Shown here in pieces: positions 1 to 4,081 of a stretch of 8,250 nt of DNA; the first letter of the stretch is position 1; every line of letters starts with the position of its first letter. Below the pieces are notes generated by a model, which saw only the letters and a program-made list of their open reading frames with translations, had not been told where the DNA came from and did no database searches. Source of the DNA: an uncultured Clostridia bacterium (GTDB lineage Bacteria > Bacillota > Clostridia > Christensenellales > UBA1242); the NCBI GenBank assembly GCA_947623775.1, contig CANQHL010000059.1, forward strand, positions 1 to 8,250, in the 5' to 3' direction. The translations under genes and the position numbers were made by a program.

Positions 1-629
1 GTCACCTTAAACATGTTTAAATGCTTGCTATCCGTCAATTTTTCCACTTTGATGGGCTTAAAATAATCTTTTTGTCGGTTAAAACGTACGTTCACACCAA
101 GCGAGTTGAGTTTCGCAAGTGTTTGCACATTCACTTTGTCGGCATTATGCTCATTTCCACCAAATGTATCAACGCTTGCCTCATCAATGTTGATTTGCGT
201 CTTGATTCCGTTTTGTGCGAAGTATTTTAAAAGGCTCTGTGCTAAGTCATAAACACATATATCCGTACAACAACCTGTTATATCTATATTATCAAACTGA
301 TTTTGTGCAAGGATTTCTCTCATCTTTTGTGTCTTAAAACCATTTGTTGTGTTTTTTTCAATTACAATCATGTCTTTTTCGTATGGTTTCAACTCGTCGA
401 TAAGCTCGCTTTCCCAGCTCCCCTTTAAGCAGTGCGGAGGATAAACCTTAAACTCTTCATCTTGCATTGAATGGCTATCCTTGAATGCAATTATTGGTGT
501 TCCATTTTTCTTCGCTTCCTCTATTTTCTCTATAATATCTGGCACTATTCTATGTATGTTCTTATCAGCAAGTGCTCCACCCTCAACAAATCCGTTTACC
601 ATATCTACAACAATTAATAAATTCTTCAT
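1..629 (-). CDS. pncA: Nicotinamidase-type cysteine hydrolase (isochorismatase family), partial at the left edge, possible C-terminal fusion
   Basis: The gene hydrolyses nicotinamide to nicotinate, the entry step of deamidating NAD salvage in the cytoplasm, if the family call holds. The ATG at 629 follows AGGAGGTA (632-639). 209 residues are visible with no stop before the window edge. The catalytic triad of the family is present: Asp9 in VVDMVNGF, Lys92 in IEKNTTNGF and Cys125 in GCCTDICV. The metal-site pattern is also there (Asp51, His53, His66), and YPPHCLKGSWESEL (63-76) matches the WPxHCxxGTxGxEL signature of nicotinamidases rather than generic isochorismatases. The hydrolase fold should end near residue 185, but the frame continues with YFKPIKVEKLTDSKHLNMFKV. 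That resembles the N-terminus of ADP-ribose-type Nudix hydrolases, so a nicotinamidase-Nudix fusion is possible (inference). It is divergent from the nadE operon and shares its control region. I am confident of the family and fairly confident of the substrate. Confidence 0.88.
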   Translation of the reverse strand, partial: MKNLLIVVDMVNGFVEGGALADKNIHRIVPDIIEKIEEAKKNGTPIIAFKDSHSMQDEEFKVYPPHCLKGSWESELIDELKPYEKDMIVIEKNTTNGFKTQKMREILAQNQFDNIDITGCCTDICVYDLAQSLLKYFAQNGIKTQINIDEASVDTFGGNEHNADKVNVQTLAKLNSLGVNVRFNRQKDYFKPIKVEKLTDSKHLNMFKV

Positions 630-689
630 TATTACCTCCTAAATTTAGTATCCGTAATTCAATTTATTATATGAAAACATCGCACTTTA

Positions 690-714
690 TGATATTTTCA
701 AGATGATAATATCA
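690..714. promoter_or_regulatory. Operator-like palindrome A, candidate NrtR site
   Basis: TGATATTTTCA (690-700), a 3-base spacer AGA, then TGATAATATCA (704-714). The right arm's reverse complement, TGATATTATCA, matches the left arm at 10 of 11 positions, giving a 25-bp near-perfect palindrome. The right arm is itself an 11-bp palindrome. The element covers the -10 of the nicotinamidase promoter. It aligns with palindrome B (761-785) in the same orientation at 20 of 25 bases. The operon encodes an NrtR-type regulator, so autoregulation through these two sites is the simplest reading. The site sequence has not been matched to a known NrtR motif here. Confidence 0.72.
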
Positions 715-734
715 CAAATAAAATAATTTGTCAA
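706..734 (-). promoter_or_regulatory. Promoter for the nicotinamidase gene
   Basis: Reading the minus strand, TTGACA (734-729) is followed after 17 bases by TATTAT (711-706), with a TG one base upstream of the -10 (extended -10). The -10 lies entirely inside palindrome A (690-714), so a protein bound there would block RNA polymerase. The predicted leader is about 70 bases. A perfect TATAAT (minus strand, 671-666) lies closer to the gene but has only a weak -35, so it is an alternative or secondary start. Confidence 0.7.
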
Positions 735-753
735 CTATTTTTTAAAAAATTTC

Positions 754-781
754 TTGACTTTTTTATTATCAATGTGATAAT
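754..781 (+). promoter_or_regulatory. Promoter for the methyltransferase-nadE-ADP-ribosylglycohydrolase-nrtR operon
   Basis: TTGACT (754-759) is followed after 16 bases by GATAAT (776-781), with TGT immediately upstream of it (773-775) giving an extended -10. Transcription should start near 788. The leader is therefore short, and the ribosome binding site GGAGG (793-797) sits about 8 bases before the GTG start at 806. The -10 lies inside palindrome B. Confidence 0.7.
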
Positions 782-785
782 ATCA
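761..785. promoter_or_regulatory. Operator-like palindrome B, candidate NrtR site
   Basis: The core is a perfect 7-bp inverted repeat, ATTATCA (765-771) - ATG - TGATAAT (775-781). It extends to 25 bp with 9 of 11 arm positions symmetric. The right arm TGATAATATCA (775-785) is identical to the right arm of palindrome A. It overlaps the -10 of the plus-strand operon promoter in the same way that A overlaps the other promoter. Paired placement on both -10 elements supports a repressor that controls both directions. Confidence 0.72.
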
Positions 786-805
786 TAATTGCGGAGGAAC
801 ATTTT

Positions 806-1555
806 GTGATACAAGACGAAAAAAATTATCTATTAAAAATGGAAAATGCAATTAAAGAAAAAACATTTTTTCTAGATAAAGTAAATTTTAATGATATTGA
901 TATTATAATTGATTTTGGTTGTGCAAATGGCACAATTCTTGAAAAAATCAATGATTTTCTTCAAAAAAAGAAGATTTTAATTGGATTTGACAAAAATGAA
1001 AACTTTTTAGCAATATGCAGACAAAAATTCGGCGAATATGATAATTTCATATTTTTAAGTGAACTAGACAAGCTTCTCTCCACTATTAAAGATAAAAAAT
1101 ATGCTATTCTTTTCTCTTCTTGTTTGCATGAATTGGACACGGAATCCTTTGAAAATGCTTTATATCTTATGAAAAACTCCTTTATCGTAATCATAAGGGA
1201 TATGTACTTTGATAATACAAAAAATGAAAGCATTGAAATGGCAACTGTTAAAAAGTTTAAAAGCATTGAACAATATAAGTTTGATGATTTTGAAAAGCAG
1301 CACGGTGCAATTGATAATTTGAAAAATCTTTATCACTTTTTATTAAAATATAGTTACACCGCCAATTGGAAATCGGAAATTCTGGAAAATTATTTTTCAG
1401 TCGATTATGATAAAATTTGCTTAAATTTACAAAATTTTGATGTAATTTACGATGAAAAATACACTTTACCATTTAAACAAAAAGAAATTTTAGACAATTT
1501 TGGGTATACACTTACTCTTCCAACACATAGAAAATTGATATTTAAAAGGAGATAA
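806..1555 (+). CDS. Class I SAM-dependent methyltransferase of unknown substrate
   Basis: A 249-residue protein with a GTG start at 806, chosen because GGAGG (793-797) sits 8 bases upstream and the frame fits. Motif I is IIIDFGCANG (33-42), the glycine-rich SAM-binding loop. An acidic residue ends strand 2 (GFDKN, Asp62), as expected for binding the ribose hydroxyls. A motif IV-like strand, AILFSSCLHEL (100-110), follows. The C-terminal 130 residues are rich in Phe, Tyr and Lys and may cap the substrate site. There is no signal peptide or membrane segment, so it should be cytosolic. It is the first gene of the NAD operon, one base before nadE, so its substrate may be an NAD-related metabolite such as a pyridine compound; that is inference from context only. 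It is not clearly similar to animal nicotinamide N-methyltransferase from what I can see. Confidence 0.85.
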   Translation: MIQDEKNYLLKMENAIKEKTFFLDKVNFNDIDIIIDFGCANGTILEKINDFLQKKKILIGFDKNENFLAICRQKFGEYDNFIFLSELDKLLSTIKDKKYAILFSSCLHELDTESFENALYLMKNSFIVIIRDMYFDNTKNESIEMATVKKFKSIEQYKFDDFEKQHGAIDNLKNLYHFLLKYSYTANWKSEILENYFSVDYDKICLNLQNFDVIYDEKYTLPFKQKEILDNFGYTLTLPTHRKLIFKRR

Positions 1556-1556
1556 T

Positions 1557-2318
1557 ATGAATTTAAAGGATATTGATGATATTAAAATTTGGATTAAAAA
1601 TTATGTTTTTAATGAAGCACACTCACATGGCGTAGTACTGGGCATGAGCGGCGGCAAAGATAGTCTTGTTATGGCAAAACTGTGTGTCGACGCCATAGGA
1701 AACGAAAATGTTGTCGGTGTGATTATGCCAAATGGCAATATGAAAGATATTGAAATTGCAAAACGAAGTTGCGAAATATTAAAAATAAGATATTATATAA
1801 TCAATATAAATGATATGTATAATAACGTGATTGACAGCATCAAGCCTATTCTTAACAATGAACAAGCGGCTCTAACAACCGTTACCACTTTCAACACTCC
1901 TCCCCGTATCAGAATGGTGACTCTTTACGCAATTGCTGGAAGTTTGGGATACTTAGTGGCAAACACTTCAAACCTTTCTGAAGCAATGGTGGGATACACA
2001 ACCAAATGGGGTGATAATGTTGGAGATTTCTCCGCCCTTGCAAACTTTACAAAAGAAGAAGTGTGTGAGATGGGTATCTTGCTTGGTTTGCCAAATGAAC
2101 TTGTAAACAAAGTGCCTGAAGATGGCGTGTCAGGAAAAAGCGATGAAGATAAACTTGGGTTTCCATATTCCAGCCTTGACAATTTTATAAGAAACGGAGA
2201 AAAAGATCAATTCTTTCCAAAGATAGAAAAAATGCACAACATATCAAGCCACAAACGAAATGGTGTTGTTAAATATGAAAATAATATAAAAAATTATTTT
2301 GAGGTGCAAAATGTATAA
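1557..2318 (+). CDS. nadE: Ammonia-dependent NAD(+) synthetase
   Basis: It catalyses the last step of NAD synthesis, ATP-dependent amidation of nicotinate adenine dinucleotide. At 253 residues it matches the short ammonia-dependent form and lacks the N-terminal glutaminase domain of the roughly 550-650 residue type. The ATP-pyrophosphatase loop is GMSGGKDS (29-36). Downstream are TPPRIRMVTLYAIAG, the ANTSNLSEAMVGYTTKWGD segment that contacts ATP and substrate, and KVPEDGVSGKSDEDKLG, the variant form of the usual KxPSAGLxxGQxDExExG loop. Lys34 in the P-loop, where Ile, Val or Leu is common, and the PED in place of PSA mark a subfamily rather than a broken enzyme. The ATG at 1557 lies one base after the methyltransferase stop, with AAGGAGA (1546-1552) as ribosome binding site, implying translational coupling. 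The 3' end overlaps the next gene by 8 bases. Confidence 0.95.
   Translation: MNLKDIDDIKIWIKNYVFNEAHSHGVVLGMSGGKDSLVMAKLCVDAIGNENVVGVIMPNGNMKDIEIAKRSCEILKIRYYIININDMYNNVIDSIKPILNNEQAALTTVTTFNTPPRIRMVTLYAIAGSLGYLVANTSNLSEAMVGYTTKWGDNVGDFSALANFTKEEVCEMGILLGLPNELVNKVPEDGVSGKSDEDKLGFPYSSLDNFIRNGEKDQFFPKIEKMHNISSHKRNGVVKYENNIKNYFEVQNV
2301..2306 (+). promoter_or_regulatory. Ribosome binding site that sets the ADP-ribosylglycohydrolase start
   Basis: GAGGTG inside the end of nadE, 4 bases before the ATG at 2311. An upstream in-frame TTG at 2299 would place the Shine-Dalgarno sequence inside the gene, so the ATG is preferred. Confidence 0.65.
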
Positions 2319-3174
2319 AAATGGTATTTATGGTGCAGTAATTGGAGATATTTGTGGTTCATTTCTTGAAGTTAGCGAAATGAGAAACAAAACCCCAAAT
2401 CCAAATGAAAGAATAAAAATCTTAAATAAAGACTTTCCCCTCTTCAATGATAATCTTTTTTATACCGATGATACAATTTTAACCTGTGCATTATGTCAAG
2501 CCATTCTTGACGACAAAGACTATTCAAAATATATTAAACTGTTTGGCAAAAGAGAAATTGATTACACTGCAAAAAATGGAAAACCAAATAAATTTGGCAA
2601 ACTTTTCACTGAATGGTGCAATGGTTCCTCTTTCAATCAAAGTTTTGGTAATGGCTGTGCTATGCGCATCTCCCCTGTCGGCTTTTTCGCCAAAAATGAA
2701 AAAGAACTTGAAGAGAATGTTATCAAAGCAACAATATGTACCCACAATCACCCAGACTCGATAAAAACGGCAATGGCAACCGGAAAAGCAATTTTTATGG
2801 CAAAAAATAATAGTTCTAAACAGCAAATAAAAAATATGATTGAAAAAGAACTTGGTTTTACACTTGATTTTGATATTAAAAATCTACAACAAAACTACAC
2901 CTTTACTGCAAAGGCAATAAACTCTGTTCCACAAGCATTATTTTGCTTTCTGCAAGCAAAATCGTTTGATGAAACAATACGCCTTGCCCTTTCGATGGGT
3001 GGAGACACAGACACAAATGCGGCAATAGCAGGCTCGGTTGCCGGAGCATATTATGGAATTGAAAATAATCTCGTGAACAGTGCAAAAAAGTATCTTCCAA
3101 CTGAATATATTGAAATTTTAGATAATTTTAATGAAAAAATCACTGATTTGTATGATAATAAGGAGGAATTATGA
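2311..3174 (+). CDS. ADP-ribosylglycohydrolase (DraG/ARH family)
   Basis: It removes ADP-ribose from modified proteins, nucleic acids or small molecules using a two-magnesium site. The 287-residue protein has every signature of the family: GAVIGDICGS (8-17), YTDDT (51-55) holding the first metal-binding Asp pair, GNGCAMRISPVG in the middle, THNHPDS, and GGDTDTNAAIAGSVAGAYYG with the second metal-binding Asp pair (Asp232, Asp234). With all metal ligands present it should be active. The start at 2311 follows GAGGTG (2301-2306) and overlaps the nadE stop by 8 bases; its own stop overlaps nrtR by 4 bases (ATGA), so all three are translationally coupled. The window holds no ADP-ribosyltransferase or nitrogenase target, so its substrate is open. 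In an NrtR-controlled operon it may recycle ADP-ribose or generate the regulator's ligand (inference). Confidence 0.93.
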   Translation: MYKNGIYGAVIGDICGSFLEVSEMRNKTPNPNERIKILNKDFPLFNDNLFYTDDTILTCALCQAILDDKDYSKYIKLFGKREIDYTAKNGKPNKFGKLFTEWCNGSSFNQSFGNGCAMRISPVGFFAKNEKELEENVIKATICTHNHPDSIKTAMATGKAIFMAKNNSSKQQIKNMIEKELGFTLDFDIKNLQQNYTFTAKAINSVPQALFCFLQAKSFDETIRLALSMGGDTDTNAAIAGSVAGAYYGIENNLVNSAKKYLPTEYIEILDNFNEKITDLYDNKEEL

Positions 3175-4028
3175 ATTTATCACAAGAGGACAAAAAATTT
3201 TTGGAACTTTATTCAGATAGTCAATATGATAAACCGTCGGTCACGGTCGATGCTGTGATATTGAGAATGATTGACAAGGAAAGCAAAAATTATCGCAAAT
3301 TACCGCAAAAAAAATTGCAGGTTTTTCTGTTGCAAAGAAAATACCCGCCTTATCTTGATTGTTACGCCGTACCCGGTACATTTATAGATTTAAATTATAC
3401 TCTTACCGAAAGTATGAAATTATGTGTAAAAAATAAAGTCGGACTTGAAAACTATTATTACGAACAACTTTTCACCTTTGGAGAAAAGCAGCGTGATCCA
3501 AGAACAAGAGTTTTGTCTGTAAGTTATATGCTTTTAACAAATGTGGAAGAAAATCTTGTCAATGGCGAATGGTTTGACATAGATATTGAAGAAAAATCAT
3601 CTAAAAACGAAACTTCAGAATCTGGTTATCTAAGACAAAAAGAAATAGAAATCACTTTATCAAATGAAAATAAAATGCTTAAAAATCAATTACTAATCAC
3701 ATCTGAGAAAATTGATTTAAAACAAACGGACGAAGTGTCAATCATCTCAACCGATATTGCATTTGACCATATAAAACTTATTTATTTTGCCCTTCAACGC
3801 TTAAAGAACAAACTTGAATACACAGACATTGTATTCAATCTGTTGCCAAAGAAATTTTCACTTACCGAACTTAAAAATTGTTATGAGGAAATTCTTGGTA
3901 CAAAATTGCTTGATGCCAATTTCAGACGTAAGACTGCAAACCTTGTAACTCCTTTAAATGAATATAATCAAGACAAAGGACATCGCCCATCACAACTTTT
4001 TAAGCATAATTCACAAAATAACCTTTAA
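3171..4028 (+). CDS. nrtR: NrtR-type transcriptional regulator of NAD metabolism (Nudix-like sensor plus winged helix)
   Basis: A 285-residue regulator. The N-terminal part (about 22-135) is Nudix-like: VTVDAVILRM, LQVFLLQRKYPPYLDCYAVPG, then FTFGEKQRDPRTRVLSVSYM, a pattern typical of NrtR. The Nudix box is degenerate. Aligned to the standard box, the RE pair becomes Leu84-Cys85, the EE pair becomes Asn88-Lys89, and the upstream Glu becomes Tyr76, so hydrolysis is unlikely and ligand sensing is expected. The C-terminal half carries the NrtR pattern AFDHIKLIYFALQRLKNKLEY (197 onward), a winged helix with LLPKKFSLTELKNCYEEILG, NFRRK, and the terminal HRPSQLF. A charged stretch (about 140-192) between the domains is longer than I expect. 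AGGAGG (3161-3166) precedes the ATG by 4 bases. The known family represses NAD genes and responds to ADP-ribose or related nucleotides; the probable targets are palindromes A and B. Confidence 0.9.
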   Translation: MNLSQEDKKFLELYSDSQYDKPSVTVDAVILRMIDKESKNYRKLPQKKLQVFLLQRKYPPYLDCYAVPGTFIDLNYTLTESMKLCVKNKVGLENYYYEQLFTFGEKQRDPRTRVLSVSYMLLTNVEENLVNGEWFDIDIEEKSSKNETSESGYLRQKEIEITLSNENKMLKNQLLITSEKIDLKQTDEVSIISTDIAFDHIKLIYFALQRLKNKLEYTDIVFNLLPKKFSLTELKNCYEEILGTKLLDANFRRKTANLVTPLNEYNQDKGHRPSQLFKHNSQNNL

Positions 4029-4035
4029 AAACTCA

Positions 4036-4081
4036 AAAAAATTGCATATTTTGATTTATTTTTCAAAATATGCAATTTTTT
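4036..4081. terminator. Bidirectional intrinsic terminator between convergent operons
   Basis: Two 19-base arms (4036-4054 and 4063-4081) are perfectly complementary around an 8-base loop. The arms begin with A6 and end with T6, so transcripts of either strand get a hairpin followed by a U run. It lies 8 bases after the nrtR stop and overlaps the stop codon of the minus-strand LRR gene (4080-4082). The stem is AT-rich but long. Confidence 0.85.

Noticed and set aside
21..230. Plus-strand open frame of 69 codons at the left edge
   Set aside because: It is antisense to the nicotinamidase frame, has no ribosome binding site and shows no recognisable protein pattern.
690..785. Palindromes as IS ends or phage attachment sites
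   Set aside because: There is no transposase or integrase nearby, and their position on the two -10 elements fits operators better.
630..805. Riboswitch or small RNA in the divergent spacer
   Set aside because: The plus-strand leader is under 20 bases and the minus-strand leader is about 70 bases without a clear folded structure beyond the operator palindrome.
961..1472. Minus-strand open frames inside the methyltransferase gene
   Set aside because: They are low-complexity antisense frames without start signals, overlapping a well-supported gene.
2299..2310. TTG at 2299 as the start of the ADP-ribosylglycohydrolase
   Set aside because: The ribosome binding site GAGGTG (2301-2306) lies inside this extension, and the family's N-terminal pattern begins just after the ATG at 2311.
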